Shown: positions 31,101 through 44,957, numbered from the stretch's first letter. The stretch is DNA of 64,000 nucleotides from Arthrinium phaeospermum (GCA_006503535.1 QYRS01000006.1:3162001-3226000); one strand, 5' to 3'. The notes: a model not told the origin generated them from the sequence alone. Numbers and translations are program-made.

Positions 31101-34100
31101 TATATAGCCAATACGAACCTAAAGCCTGGACCGATAAACGCGTTTCTTGATGGCGTCGCATCCCTGTCGTGGCCACATATATCGATGTGCTTCCAAAATC
31201 TACGCATCGAGAACACAACTTATCTGCGGTAAACTTCTTGGTTGATGACCCTGGAAAGGGTTGACATATATACCATATCATACCTGGGTCAAATTGGACC
31301 ACCAAGATACTACGGCACGCGGAAGGTCAGCGCTCACTCCTGGTTCGGCCTATCCCACACGAAGCAGGTTGGTATCTATTCTGAAGCCCATTGCGATGAT
31401 ATTCGATTGAGACGTAACACCTATGGCATTGAATAGGTGTCTGTTTTGGGAAATGAAGAAGTGACACCCATATATGAACATCCCTCAGCTACATAGGAGC
31501 CCTTGGCATCTTCGCATGCAGGACTTGCGATTCATATTCGCGAGAGAGTGATAATACGATGATTAATTCGCAAGACGGGAGAGTATTGTTTGATCGTCGA
31601 GTTGCATGCTAGCTTTGGCATATCAGAATGTCCTGACTGGCAGCGGCTATCGTTGAGGTTCCAGACGGGCTCGCACTTCATGAGCGATACGGCTAGGAAC
31701 AACCGGACCGGAAAGTCGTATTGGGAGTTCGCGTATCAACCATTGCGGTCTTCGGTTTTCATAAGTCAGTCTCGATAGATTCGCCATGCATTTGAAGCCT
31801 GGTACCTGGTGCTGGCCCTAAGACTGGGGGACATGTGTCGGTGGACCGGCATGGGAGGTGGTTCCTTTTGGGCTACCCCGCCATGCATTTAGTGGTGTTT
31901 CAGTGGCCTCGTGCATTGGCATCCCCTCCTATCAACCGCAAAGCCCCAGGGGATGACCACTTCGACAGCACTGCACGCCTTTGCAGCGGTTTTCAATAGT
32001 TTCGATAACGGCAGCATATGCCGTCTGTTTTGCGGCCAAGTTTAAGGGGTCGGTAGCTTGGACCCGGCTTTCTCAAGCATACACCCGCTCTGGACGGATA
32101 TGCTCGGCCACACCCAACAACTGTCCCTTACGATGGAGACCACCACACACAGAACTTGGTTCCGGGCGTTAGGCTGTGCCGTTATTTCAATGGTTCACTC
32201 TTCGTGGCAACGCCGGAACTATTCGATAATGAGATTGCATACCCCTGATCCAGTACTCCTGAAAATAGTAGCAGGGAGGACACCCCCCATAGAATGAACG
32301 TTCCTCGTTGATATTGGTCTAGACTTCGTTATAGATCTTGCTGTGATGTAATTTCGCCGCCCCCTTTCCTATGCCCCAGAAGCTATGATGGCATATCGCT
32401 ATACGAGGAAGATCTGCTGTCAAATCGCCCAGGCACGGCACCTCGATCCAGCACTTGCATACATTGATCGTAGACCAGCATACGCTACCATTGACCTTCG
32501 TTCATTATGGTACTGTATGTGTCGCATTTCGCTATGCGCATTATCACCTGACCCAAGACTTGGACGGACGTAACGGCCACTTGACCAAGTTTACTCTGGC
32601 ATACTCTGCCATTCGGAAGAACTATCCTACCTACGGCGGGACTCATGCTCACCTCGTCGTTCCCTCAATATGCTGGCAAGCTTGACTTGATAATCGAGAA
32701 TGGGTGCCATTCACTCTGGGTAGCCCCTATCCGAGGTTCAACATGATTCAGTCTGATTCTCCTTCTCTGGCCTGCGCGCTTTATAAGAAACGAAAAACGC
32801 CTTGCAAGACTTGTGACATCCAAGCAGAGATGATATGCGTTCATTTTGTGGCCGTGGGGGTACATATGCGACAGAAAACCAGCCTGCTTGCGTTGACCTC
32901 AAGTACGGGCGACCAAATAATTTAAGGTGCCTGGTAAATGTCATTGCAGCATCGCCCATTTGAAAGCTGCACAGCAGCCACGACATCTACTCTCATGAAT
33001 ATGACTAGGAGCGCACCAAATCCGTTGGCGAAGATATCGCTATATACGATCACTCTTGCCCAATTCCCGCTCGATAAGCGCCCCCGCTGATAGCAGCGAC
33101 TCCAAACCCGCCCGGATACCGGCAGCGCTACGCCTTATGACTTTGCCCGGAGCTGACGTAGTTCGTCGCCCGAAGATATTCATGGCATACGTATGAAAAG
33201 GCTGAGCAAGATATCAACGAGCTCTGGCAGAGTGTCCGTCGTCATCATCTCCAGAGCACAGGTGACGGGGGTCGTTGCGCGTCGTTGCGCGGCTGTGCCT
33301 CTTGGGGGTGTCTTGGCGACTACTGCATCGGGCAAGAAGGTTGTGTGGGCGATTCAGGTCTAGCCTCACCCAGGCCATACAGCGGGGTGGAGGCACTTGA
33401 TGGCAATTCCTGACATACTTACATAAGCCATCTATTGTGCTCTATGTGCACACACTGCAGATTGTGCATTTTTGCATTTGGCAAGAGAACTCGATTGGTA
33501 AGGAGCATGTATGTAAATACCGGATGGCGTTGTCATCTTGGTCTTGTCGGTTGCCGCGGACTGACTGCGGCTTGATTGGTGGTCAGTTTTGATTGACGAA
33601 CGAGGCGCAGCAGCTTCCTGACTAGCAACCAACGACATACATTGCGTCGCTGCCAGTCGTCCCGTCCGAGATGCGAAATGAGAAAAGCGTGTAAGCCGAG
33701 ATACTTGGTGCATACTTGGACATACATGCATATGGTAGAGGCAACTACATCATCATATCAACCTCAATTGATGGCGTTCCTGGTCGACTACAGAAGTTCA
33801 TCGCGGTGGCCTGCCTAGAAGAGACATTAGGCAACAGGGGGCTTTATTTAGATTCAGATCGTGCATAATTCGAAGCATAACCGATGGGTATGTACAATGA
33901 TTGAGACAAGCAAGCGGGAAGGCGGTTCCAGAAGTGGCAGAGACTGGGGTAGCAGTTTGAGTGGGATCATTGGACCCTTCCCATGTACTATTTATGTATA
34001 TTAAGTCTCGCACCAGTTCCCGCCAAATACATAAAACACACGGTCGTTTGACGCCGCTCGACAGTACAACCATCAATCAATGCAGCAGCCGTCTCGGGAT

Positions 34101-34424
34101 TTCGCTACGGGGCCAAGCTTAATCTGATCCCCTTCCTTGTCGCGACAACTTCACGTTGCCAGAGAACCGTCCTGAAAGCGACCGTCGTTGGATTTGCATG
34201 CGCCCGCAGCATCCCGCTACTCCGAACCGATCCTCTCCATTCATTCGCCCCGCCGTTCGAGCAAGGGGTCTTCCTCTGGTGGGCGGCCGCTCGCGTAACC
34301 TACATTACCTACAGTACCGACCTAGCAACCGCAGCTGCCTAGTTGTTGACACCACCCCCGATCGCAATCAAGTCGCCCGAATTCACACGCCAGCGAGCAT
34401 CGCGACAGAGACAGGCGCAGCGCC
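28101..34424. other. Gene-poor, AT-richer stretch of about 6.3 kb
   Basis: No ORF longer than a few dozen codons has protein-like composition, splice support or a recognisable motif. The DNA is visibly richer in A and T than the flanking exons, with many TATA/ATAT-containing words. It may be an old, degraded repeat or ordinary noncoding DNA; no terminal repeats or transposase motifs were seen. The last 300 bases before 34425 look like the pyrimidine-rich leader of the VHS-GAT gene. Confidence 0.5.
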
Positions 34425-36102
34425 ATGATGAAGTCACTCAAGATGGGCAAGATGCTCGGCACCATCCGGCGCAAGAACACTAATGGTGTGTGATTGCCTC
34501 ACAGACATGCGCTCCTCCTCCCCCGGACAGAGAACAAACCCACTAACACAACATGGTTTGCTAGGGGCTGACGATGATCCCCAAGGTGACGGGCCTGAAG
34601 CTGTCGCCTCCCGGGCTGTGGTATGTCAATGAGCAACTCTTTTCTTTCCATAGCGCCGAGGACTAATCATGACTTGCCTCGGTAGAAATCCTTCTGCGAA
34701 TCCGGCGGCCCCAACGCCTCTGGCGATGAGGTGCTCCACCTTCCTCCTATCGTCGAATCCGCCGAGTCGTCCCCTGCCGCCGCCGCCGAATGCGCGCGCC
34801 TCGTCCGCAAGTACCTGAAGAAGGACTACTGGACGAAACCGTCCTACCAGTACAATGCCATCATGCTGATGCGCATCCTGGCCGACAACCCGGGTCAAAC
34901 CTTCACGAGGAATATGGACCAGAAGTTTGCCGACACGATGAAGGAACTGCTGCGAAACGGCCGCGACCCGAGTGTGCTGCAAATGCTCATGGAGAGCTTG
35001 AACACTTTCGAGAGCACGAAGTCCTGGGATGAAGGTCTGAAACCCGTCATCGACATGTGGAAGAAGGAAAAGGAGAAGGCGTCAAAAGGGGTAAGTTATA
35101 TATCTGATAAGACTACCGAGTCAAGTAGCCTTGGTCCTAACCACCTTCCAGGGACGATACCCCCAAGCGCCTATGCCACAGCAGGCGATGGGTACGCCGC
35201 CTTTCGCATCGACACCAAATCAGCAGAACCCCCATTCACAAAACTACTTTGCACGTCAACACCAGAGCCGCAAACTACCGGACCCCGTCGAGCTGGCGAG
35301 CCGCCTGGAGGAAGCACGAACCTCGGCCAAGCTGCTCCAGCAGGTTGTCACCAACACACCTCCTGGCGAGGTCCTGGACAATGAATTGATCAAGGAGTTC
35401 GCAGAGCGTTGCGCAAGCGCCAGCCGCAGTGTACAAGGCTACATGTCCGCCGAGAACCCTACGCCGGACAACGACACAATGGAGAGCTTGATCGACACAA
35501 ACGAGCAGTTGCAGACGGCGTTGAGCTTACACCAGAGAGCCATGCTGAATGCAAGGAAACATGCCGGACTAGGAGCTCCTGCGGAAACCCCCAGTCCCCA
35601 GGACTCGACAGGACCGCAGCCCAATGGCCTTGGCTCACAACAGCGTCCTACGCAGCCTTTGATAAATACTGACGACGACGAAGAGTTGTACGACCCTCCG
35701 CCGATGCCCCCGCGTAAAACCAACGGGAAGGGGAAGGAGCGGGAATACGACAATTCAATAGCCGGTCCGTCTCGGTCGCACACCCCGAGAGCGGAGGAAG
35801 ACCCCTTTGCAGACCCTCAGCCAGAGAGCCGTTCAAGTGGAGCCGGTGGCTCGGGATCCGCCGCGGCACCTGGAGGCTCATCTGCATATCTGAACGAGGA
35901 CACTCGTTTGGCTTTTGAGCCCTTCCACCCGGGCTTCAACCCCACGCCAAGCTACCTGGGACGACAAGACAGCTCGGTGGGAAAGGAGACGATGCATGGT
36001 GCGGCCAGCGGTGAGGAGCGGATGCCACGAATCCCAGACGAGGAAAACATCACCGACTCGACACAGCAGAAGAACAAAGGGCCGACAATGTATCGGTACT
36101 AA
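34425..36102 (+). CDS. Lsb5-like VHS-GAT domain protein, 490 aa
   Basis: Four exons, 34425-34485, 34565-34620, 34686-35090 and 35152-36102. All three introns (79, 65 and 61 nt) have matching phases. The short N-terminus is basic (KSLKMGKMLGTIRRKN). Residues about 40-174 form a VHS/ENTH-like helical domain (ARLVRKYLKKDYWTKPSYQY, LMRILADNPGQTFTRNMDQK, then a MESLNTF helix). Residues about 216-310 form a GAT domain (DPVELASRLEEARTSAKLLQ through LHQRAMLNARK). The C-terminus is disordered with acidic Pro-rich patches and an EEDPFADP motif of the kind that contacts endocytic adaptors. Yeast Lsb5 has this architecture and links ubiquitin/Arf3 signals to Las17 and actin at endocytic sites; membership in that family is inferred from domain order. 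ATG codons at 34425 and 34428 are adjacent, so the exact start is ambiguous by one residue. It is functionally related to the BAR-SH3 gene elsewhere in the window but not close to it. Confidence 0.88.
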
Positions 36103-39100
36103 CTGAGCCAGCCTTGCTTCCTTCTTATATGCAGCAGACCTTGAGGGTCGCTGATACATAGCGTTGTTTTGAGAGAAGGCCGCCAAGAGGCAGCAAAGGG
36201 AAGGACAGTAAATGCGAGCTTTCCTGTAAGATTTCTGCCAGCATTGCATAGGGATACCATGTTGTTTGGCTCTGGAGTTTCCAATACCAATCAGTTTTTG
36301 CGAGGTCGCGTCGTTTTTCGGCATTGCAGCATCCTATTATCTATCATCCTATGAATACATTTCGTACTTCCCTTCAGCCAAGAAGCTATGCCCCTTTACA
36401 AAGCCGTCATACCGTCCTAGTGATCTCATGCTAGATAGACCAGGACAGGCAGGAGTACCAGCCACTCCAGCTGCTGCGCACAGTGCAGACGGTACGCAGA
36501 CCGAGGCCATCCACGTGGGAGAGGGTACATGTGTACGACATTCGCTGTTCGGCTCGAAGTTGACAGCAGTGACAAGTGGAGGCAGCAAGTCGGTCCCGAA
36601 GCCGGATCCTCGACCGCGACAAGGGGTCTCACTCTCTCTCTCTCTCTTTCAGCTCTGATGATCCATGAAGAGGGTGCTGCAGCGCGATGATCAGTCCCTG
36701 CAAGGCAAGATAAGCGAGTCTAGTGATGCGCTGGTATAGCGAGGGGCCCCCTCGCCTATAGTACCGAAACGGTTGCCCAATACAGCATGGTTGCTTCTTC
36801 CGATGGAGTCGGGAGAAGGAAAAAGAAAAGAAGAAAAGAAGGGGGCTACTAGTAGTAGGGATGAGCTAGAGGAAGTGGTCAGGTCGAGCCGGACGGAGAT
36901 GTGCGGGAATCCCCTCTTCATCATGGATCCAACTACTTAGCCTACATACAGCAAGCAAGACGACCTGACCGCTTCCTTCCTTCTAGCTGCCGGGCCGTAC
37001 GTACGCACGCTTTTCCTCGGGGTGGGTACGGTATGGGTTTGTTTCCAAGTGGTTAGTTTGCCTTTGTCAGCCCCATACTACTGTACGTCGAGGCAAGGGT
37101 TTGTCTGTTGACGAGATCCATTTCGTGGGGTGCGGGCGACCACTCGCATCTGTATATTGTTTTCATCCATTCGTACATCTATCCATCGAGCGATCTTGCT
37201 TCTTTTTCTTGTTCTTTTCGTAGGTACGTAACCCGCAATGGCATGGGATGCGTAATACTACCTACTGCTATCACCACTACATCCATCAATGGACTGCATA
37301 CCTACAACACACATACATACATACACTAGTAGTAAAAGCACGCGCCTGCAACTGCACAATGGCGCTCTGCTTGCATGAGACCCCGGCCCTGGCTCTCGCC
37401 CCGGAAGCAATTCTAGAAACATGCTTACTGCATCTCTTGAACGAGCAAACGCCGAGGGCTGTTCCCCATTGCGGGACATGGCACATACCGGCTGTCGGGC
37501 AGAGAGCACGCGCGCGCTCATCGCAATCATACGCAAACACGCAAGGAAACAAGTTATGGGGCAGAGGTAAAATGTACGGGCCGGGGGAGGGAATAAGAAG
37601 GGTATGTTTCTTAGTTGCCATGTCGTCACGATAATACGAGGGTGGTGGCCCGGCCGATGCAGTACAGTTGAGTAATCTGCTTCTTACCGGGAGAGTGCTT
37701 GTTGTCAGAAGAGGTAATAATAAGACGGAAACGTGGTATTTTCTTCTGCATCTGATATAGCTGCTTGGCCCAAACTTTGGCTGGCCCTTACTGTATTTAG
37801 AACAAACAGGCGTATTCTTTTTTTCTTTCTCTTCTCTTTCTGCTTTTGGGCCCTCTCGCACAGATTGGATCCTGCGCGCGGTCAGAGATTGGGTACTAGT
37901 GGCCTTCTGTGGTGTTCGCGCTGCCACGTTCCGAAACCCTGCTCGAAAGCAGAAGAAGCGGAAGAAGAAGAAAAGAAAGAGAGACATTGGTAGTTCCCTC
38001 CAAGACCCTTCAAAATGAGATTAGGCGAGAGGCCAGCTGCGCTGCAAGCTGCAGCTAGCGAAAAAGAGTTGTTGCGATTGGGTAGCCACTGCATGCAGGC
38101 CAAGCCAACCATGTACAGATCATGTTGGTGGTTTGTTCTGCCAATCGTAACCAACGTCGTCATTTTTGCCGTGCCCTTCTGTGTGTGTCCCTCGCTCGTC
38201 GTCTCATGTCTTGCATGTTCTTCTTTCCAAAAAAGAAGGTGATTTGTTTTGTTCTAATGGGAAAGCCAAGTTCGAATAAGCCTGTCTACTGTCAGGTACC
38301 TTCTGAGCTTGCTCATTTTCTTGCTTTGCCTAGGAGGTACCTAGACACTTGAACAGCAACACTTGGGCAAGTTATTACACAATGGGAGCTCCGATGATAG
38401 GCAGTCTCTGGCCGGCTCCGTTGATCGATCGTATTCCATCCGGGAGAGAAAAGCCAAGTTACTAGCCTGCCCCCAGCCCGCTCCAATCTGACTACTGGAG
38501 AGCATCCCCGCTATCGTTCAACTCTCGCTTGTCGCGTTTCTATCTCGTTACTGGTGGAAGCGCGGGATTTGGTATACCGCTTTCCGCATGCAACCGACAA
38601 GCCAGTTAGTTGATCCACTCCAGCGGGACAAACAACATGCCAGCATCATTGAACGATCCCAGATTCATCCGCGATCGTATTGAACGACTACTATCATCTG
38701 GTGGAAGCAGCGCTTGTTGTCAAAGGGAATCAATATTTGCTGTGCAGCTGCATGCAAGTTACCATCCATGTACATAAATCGGTATTACCCTACGTAGGGG
38801 AATTGGCTAGGAGCTTTAGGGTGGGGGGGCCCTTGTCCTTTCCCGCCGTTCCTTAACCTTCCCCTCCCCTGTCGGAGCCCTGTCCTGCAGGGAAGCGGGC
38901 GATTGGATTCCCAGGCATTCGGGGCAGCGGTTTTTTTCTAGATCCAACTCTTTTTGGGGAATACTTGCGAAACTTCGGACTGCTGCAAGTGCCCACCAGC
39001 GAGACGGTGCGAGCCAGCCAATCACGACTCAACCCTCCTGCCATCCCACCCCTGCTAAGGGAAAGCTATCGAGTTTGATATCCCACTCCAGCACTTCTTC

Positions 39101-40125
39101 ATCTTGGGTCCTCCTACCTGCTGCAGACTACGCGCGGTGCTTGCTGCTCCTCCGCCTCCTCGTCAAGGGCTCAGCAATACATACCAACTTGCGAGAGAAG
39201 GCCCACCAACTGTGGGATTCCGAAATCCAGTAAGCGAGAACGACCCATCTTACGATGTTCGTCCCAACGTCTAGTAGTCGCTATCTGTTCCCTTTCCGAT
39301 CGTGGGTAGAGGCTTGGCGCGCGTCGTGGTGCTGAGTCGTCCTCCTTCGTGAAGTGAGTCTTTCCCAAGTCCCACCGGCATACCCGCCCGCGCCGTTGTA
39401 CATGCTGCTGCTTGCTGCTGCTGTTGCTGCTAGGATGAGTTGCGTCTGCTTCTTTTTCCCATACCCACCCGCCTGCATATCCTGCGATTCCCGTTTGTCT
39501 GATGCTCGTTCTCCCTGGCTCACGCCATGCCTGATCGACGTCAACCTTATCCGATATCCCTCCTGGCTGCTCTCCCTCTTGGGCAACTTGCATCTCATCC
39601 CGCCTGCCATTCCGGATCGCTTGTCCGCCTGTCTAGCTGCAGGTGCTGCACGCCACAATTCCGTCGTTGCTCTGGTACCCAAGTGGCTCCAGTTACAAGC
39701 AGCAGGGCAGAAAGCTGCCGCTCGTTTTGTCCGACGAGCCTCTCGTAAATTTCTCCCCATCCGGCCTAGCTTTGTCTGTCAGGTAGACGTAACAGTGCAG
39801 ATTGCAGATGCCAGAACGGCTCTCTGCCGGCCACCTCAGGTCGGAATAAGTATCGTGCATGCTCTCGCTCATTCCTACCAGCCAGCAGCTTCTGCTCCAA
39901 TCTCGTACAGCCAGCCGTCTCGCTTATTCTGTGCCTATTAGCCTGACCAGGGTTGTCTGCCAGTTTCCAGTCAGACTCTCGGTCTCTCTCCTCAAGGGAA
40001 CCTGTACGAGTGGTACGCGGCATGGGGCCCTCTGACAACCATCTTCTTGTCTCGGTTTCCTGTTGGCTCTTGATTACGGAGTACCCTCCTACCCTTTCTA
40101 TTTAGTCGACATGGCCCCGACCCAG
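36103..40125. other. Intergenic region of about 4 kb
   Basis: No coding sequence can be supported. ORFs of up to about 230 codons occur (for example minus strand 37286-37987 and both strands at 39281-39941), but they overlap each other, are Cys/Ser/Arg-rich without motifs and arise from pyrimidine-rich DNA. ACATACATACAT-type repeats lie near 37311-37325. The 3' end (39000-40100) may contain the leader, and possibly a first exon, of the F-box gene. Confidence 0.5.
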
Positions 40126-41818
40126 GTCATTTGCAAGCCCTCCTCGACCATTTCCTCCCTCAAGTTGAAGGATCCTATTCTCAGTGGACATGGACGGGTA
40201 ATTACTATATCAATGTTCCCCCAGCGCGACCCAGTTGGTCTTTGGACGATCTCAGTACGGAGCTCTTGGCCCTGGTATTTACACATGTACGTCTCTCGCT
40301 CCTTGGCACGTATACCAAGACCCGCGCCAATACTTACACAACACCTTAGCTGAGGGACCTCGACGCCCGTTCACTGGAAAAAGCTCGCCTTCTGTCGCGG
40401 AGGTTTGACGCCATCATCACGCCCATCAAGTACGAATATCTGCGTTTGACCGAGCGCATCATCGCCCCGGCAAGCAACGTGTACTTGCCGTATGCCTTAC
40501 AAAAAGTATACAGATACACCCGGCATGTCGAGGTAGCCAGCGACCTTGATCCGACAGGAATCAAGCAGCTACTGGGCGGCGTGCATCGCCTGTTATCTGT
40601 CAGGTACGCTCCTGGTGTTACGGGATTTCTCTTGCTTGGACGCCCTATTGACACATTTCTAGATGGAAGTACGTTAGGGGCGAGTTCTGCCGCGGCGGCA
40701 TGTATGTGCCCTCCGACATCCTCAGCCGACAACAAATAGAGCACAACAAGACCAAGCTATATGTGGATGACCTGCCGCTGAGAGATTTCGGATCGGAGCC
40801 CGAAGACACATATCTCCGCGCGATACCTACGGATATTCTTACCTCGTTGAAGATGGGCAACCCCACGCCACCACTCACCACTCGGCTGGAGTCTCTGAAG
40901 CAGCTGCTGCTACATTCTAGACGACTCGACACATTCCACTACGTGGATAGGGGCCAGGGAACACGCCTCGTGTTTGCAGATGAGGAGCGGCTCCCGGCTT
41001 TCAAGGAGCTTGTATTGCAATCATATGACTGGAATCACACGGCGGAAGAGGTAGCTCGGCATTGGGACTTTTCGCAAATACGTCTCTTGAGGCTCGTCGA
41101 TGTGCCCGTTTTCGAATTTCTCCGATCCGTCCCCTTCGCGCACCTTTTGAACCTCGAGGAACTACACTGCGAGGATTTCAGCGCCCATCTCCCAGACCGT
41201 CGCCGCCAGGCCACCGAGGGACTCTACGTGCTGTGCCGGCAGATTCGGGCTCTTCAGAGTCTCAAGATCACTTGCCACACGGAGTATTTCCCCGTCGACG
41301 CCCTCCTACGGCACGCAAGGTCGCTCGAGGTCCTGCGCTTCCGCGACCATGTCGGTTTCGGCGAGGAGTACCGCGGCTGCCCAACCGTGTGGATCGACGA
41401 CCTGGTTCAGCTTTCCCGGGGCCTGGTCTACTTGCACACGCTAGAGCTCGACATGGACATCACCATGTGCGACCCGCCGCTCTTCCTTCGCGCCCTCTGC
41501 GGCTTCCCGCGGCTGCACACCTTGACGCTACACGTTCAGACACTCATCAGCACCCTGGAGGATCAACCACCGAACGTCGACCGCGACTTCGAGGCGGCGA
41601 TGAAGACGTTCGGCACTTTGGTACGGGGCAAGGCGGGCCCGATGTGGCGGTCCATCACCATCAACGTGGGCGGCTGGCGGCGACATCTCGTCCGCCGCCT
41701 CGATGCGGGGTGGAGGGCGTTCAACGAGCAAGGCATCTATGCCGAGAGGTGTTTTGTGCTCGAGCGTAATGCGGAGGGCCAGATGATGGTCCGAGAAGAG
41801 ACGGCCATTGAAGGTTAA
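40126..41818 (+). CDS. F-box protein, 5' end unresolved
   Basis: Three exons are clear: one ending at 40286, then 40350-40603 and 40663-41818. Introns of 63 and 59 nt have GTACGT/GTACGC donors and TAG acceptors, with matching phases. The start of the first exon is not resolved. Its frame is open from 40074 but has no ATG, so a further upstream exon or another acceptor (for example the AG at 40124-40125, used here) is needed; the ATG at 40111 lies in a different frame. The protein carries an F-box-like segment (WSLDDLSTELLALVFTH spliced to LRDLDARSLEKARLLSRRFD) followed by about 420 residues with leucine-rich, helix-forming segments (for example LLNLEELHCEDF, LQSLKITCHT, LHTLELDMDI and LHTLTLHVQT) like the irregular LRR regions of fungal F-box proteins. 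Such proteins bind Skp1 and choose substrates for SCF ubiquitin ligases; the substrate here is unknown. Confidence 0.8.
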
Positions 41819-42643
41819 TATCATAAGGATGGAAATAGCACTCACTGTGCGGTGCGATATATAAAAATGGGGGCAACCAAGGAGACACGGGCTCTAGATA
41901 TACAGGCGTCTTGCCATTCTGGGCGGCGATAGATATCAAGATAGCTTATAGGGGGGCTAGAGCGGCGTTGCTTCGGGCACGAATTTTACGAATCACGAGT
42001 TACGAATATGGCACCTGGTACACAAGGGAAATTCACTATTCGTGGACGAGCAATACAGAGGCAGTGAGCAATCTAATACGGTATATAATGTTAAGCGTTT
42101 ATCATATGCTGAGCCTTTCGGCACGCAACAGTCGTCGCTGGTTCTTCTATGTGAGAGATTGACCTGCAATCAGGTAGTGTGAGTGAGAGGCGGTGGGTGT
42201 TATACAGCTATATCAACTCCAGCGTGTCCGTATCGAGCGACCACGACGACCATTCCATTAGCTCGTTCCGCGGATTCCACGCCCTCTTCGAGTCAAACGG
42301 GTTCGGGATTTTACGTAAAGTTGCCTCGTGCTCGGGCTGGCTGCTGGGCTGGCCATGAGACGGGGGGCAACTTGCAAGTATCCATTTCTCGAAACTATGG
42401 TTCGATCAACCGACCCGCCTTGCCGCGTGTCGTGCTTCGGACGGGCACTAAACAAGCCGGGACAAGCCCCCCCCAGACAAGGCGAGAGAGAATACAGACA
42501 GGACTTCGGATGAACGGGCCTTCCGGTCCGCTGCCGTCTGTTCGCTTGGCAAGGACATGGACATGGATGGGTTAGGTAGGGGGAAGGGGGTGGCGGAAAC
42601 ACATGTAATCAGGAGTGTGCCTGTCTGCCTACCGCCATATCTA

Positions 42644-42657
42644 CCTACCTAGGTAGG
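42644..42657. repeat. 14-bp palindrome of the TACCTACC family
   Basis: CCTACCTAGGTAGG reads the same on both strands. It is the clearest example of a tetranucleotide word (TACC/GGTA) repeated in many noncoding parts of the window. Confidence 0.8.
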
Positions 42658-44285
42658 GAGGGCTGGCGATGGGATATGCGGGAAAGCGAGGCTTCCCTTC
42701 TTTCTGCCATTCACGAGTAAGGGGGGAAGCGATGGACATGGAATATCAAACAGCAACCAGGCTTCACATACAGATCAACAGATAATTAAGCAGAACATGA
42801 TCCGGAGAGGAGAAGACGATATTATCTTCTCGTCCAACCAATGTGCTCTACAGTAACCGCGCTTCCCCCGGATCGCTGACCGGGAATGGGGCCAACCGCA
42901 TGACTTGCCGTCATGTCAAGTGAAGGCCCATGACTCGAGGTCGGAGGGATCCCGAGCTTTTTGCATCATCGATCGGATTTCCCGGGGAAAAAGGCAAAGC
43001 AAAGCACGCGCTCTCGGTAACACCCCCAGAACTAGCTATTTGGGAACACTCTCCAGGCGCTGCTGTTTTCATACGAATCACCCTACCTACATAGACCGAC
43101 AAGCAGGACATAATTCCAGAGATGGGGACCTTCGTTCAGTATGTATTCACACGTCGGAAGCATGGTACACCCCCGAGGTCAACATTGAAGGTAGGCGATT
43201 AATAAGTAATACCAATAGCCACTGCGGTCACCCCCTGACTTCTCACTCACTCACTTACCGCCAATCTGCATTGGGGGGCTGGTGGTGCAGCAGTCAAATC
43301 GCAGCCTTATCACGTAGAAAACCTCAAGGCAACAAACATAAAAGGAGGTGTAGAGCACCCTTCATAGCATGTATTAGCATAAAAGCATCTCAGTGTTAGC
43401 CAGACGAGGAAAACAGGCAACACCACTGGATCTGGAACGCAGTCGCAAGTCAATAAGATAAAAGTAGGCAAATAGTTGGTGACGGATGACTCTTAAATTA
43501 ACTATTACACAAATAAGTTTCGTTCATTGGTTTCAAGATCTTACGATGTAGAAAAATATCAATATTGTTCATATCACGCCACGGTCCATGGTTCTTTGCA
43601 ACTACTCCAAGGTAGCTCCCAGCTGCAGCTACGCATCACTCGATGTGTATGTGTTGTATCAAGGAAGAAGAAAAAGGTGCCCCTACGCTTCAGTGTGTCT
43701 ACAACTGTGTAGGAGGGAGAGCGGCAGAAAGGAGCCATCATGGTTTGATACCATCGTTGCTAGGCAGTGCGGGTCTTGGCCATGAGGACTTCGGCCATGG
43801 AGTCCGCTGCAGCAATAAACTTGGGAAGGGGTATGCCACGTGTAGACCTCAGCAAAAGAACTACACGACGAAGCCCGAACTGATCCCGAAGCAAGCTCCC
43901 TAAAGTCGGGTTGGCTCGCCGAGACCGCAGACTGGGGTAAAGGCCAAACAGAAAAGGAGGCAAACCCCGACCAGACAATAAAAAAGTTGTCTTGTAGTGC
44001 CCGGCACAGCCCAACTATTGCAAACGACAAATATGCGTATTGTTTCCGGAGAAAGGTGTTCGGGCTTTGGTCTCGGTGAGGCCCCCCCCCTCGAGTATAG
44101 CATCACATGGGTCTGCGTATGCAAGTGACCGGGCCGAGTCGTGGGTCTCGACAGGGGTGGCGAGTGGAGCTCGGGCGATTATAGTCACGAACGCATCGTA
44201 TAGGGCGGGCGCGTGCGGAAGAACAGACGGCGACGGCAACGACTGGGCGCGTGGCAAATCCCGCCAAAGTTCTTTTGTCTGCGGT

Positions 44286-44310
44286 GCGTGTGTGTGTATG
44301 TGTGTGTGTG
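44286..44310. repeat. GT microsatellite
   Basis: Imperfect (GT)n run interrupted by one TAT, in a noncoding stretch. Confidence 0.8.
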
Positions 44311-44957
44311 GGATCAAAGTCCGGGCCACAGTGTGGTGCACTTGCAAACAATAACCCATCGACGGTTAGCAGTTCATGCCTGCCGAGGAAAACTGGACCC
44401 CCGGCGGATATAGGGTAGCAGTGATGTAACATAACATCCACCGTAGTGCCCGAATGTGTTGTCGTCGTCGTCGCCGCCTAGGCTCTAGAGGGTATATTTC
44501 TGGAGGATCCAAATGGCCTCGCCTTTGGGTATTGAAGTAGGTCCCATCGAGTGCCAGGAGTCGGGCGAAAATGGATTCTTTCTTGGGCTGGCTTGCATGC
44601 ATCTATTGGCAGTAGCACGATACAAGTGCAAGTCAGGCAGGTCTGCTGGAGATCATGGGGCAGTTGTCGGGAATGCAAAGGCTTTTTTCTTTCGTCGGAG
44701 GACAACGGAGGCTGACTGGCGACCACCGCAGGCTCGGAAAGGGGGCGTTTCGGTAGACAGGTCGGGGTTCCGATAGAGACGTTGTATCTTTAGCTTCTCT
44801 GTACCGATGCCTGAGGTTAGCAAGTCAGGGGATCAAAGATGAGCTCGCAGTGCCGGGAGAGGCGGCGTAGCCAGGCAAAGTGACATCAAATCAGGAAGAA
44901 GAGAAGACGAGGCAGGGCAAGAAAGAAAGAAAGAAAGAGAAGGCGCTCTAGGTTGAC

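Noticed and set aside
37286..37987. 233-codon minus-strand ORF
   Set aside because: Cys/Ser/Arg-rich without motifs, overlaps plus-strand ORFs, lies in pyrimidine-rich noncoding DNA.
39281..39941. Overlapping ORFs of 140-195 codons on both strands
   Set aside because: Mutually overlapping, no motifs; consistent with a CT-rich leader region upstream of the F-box gene.
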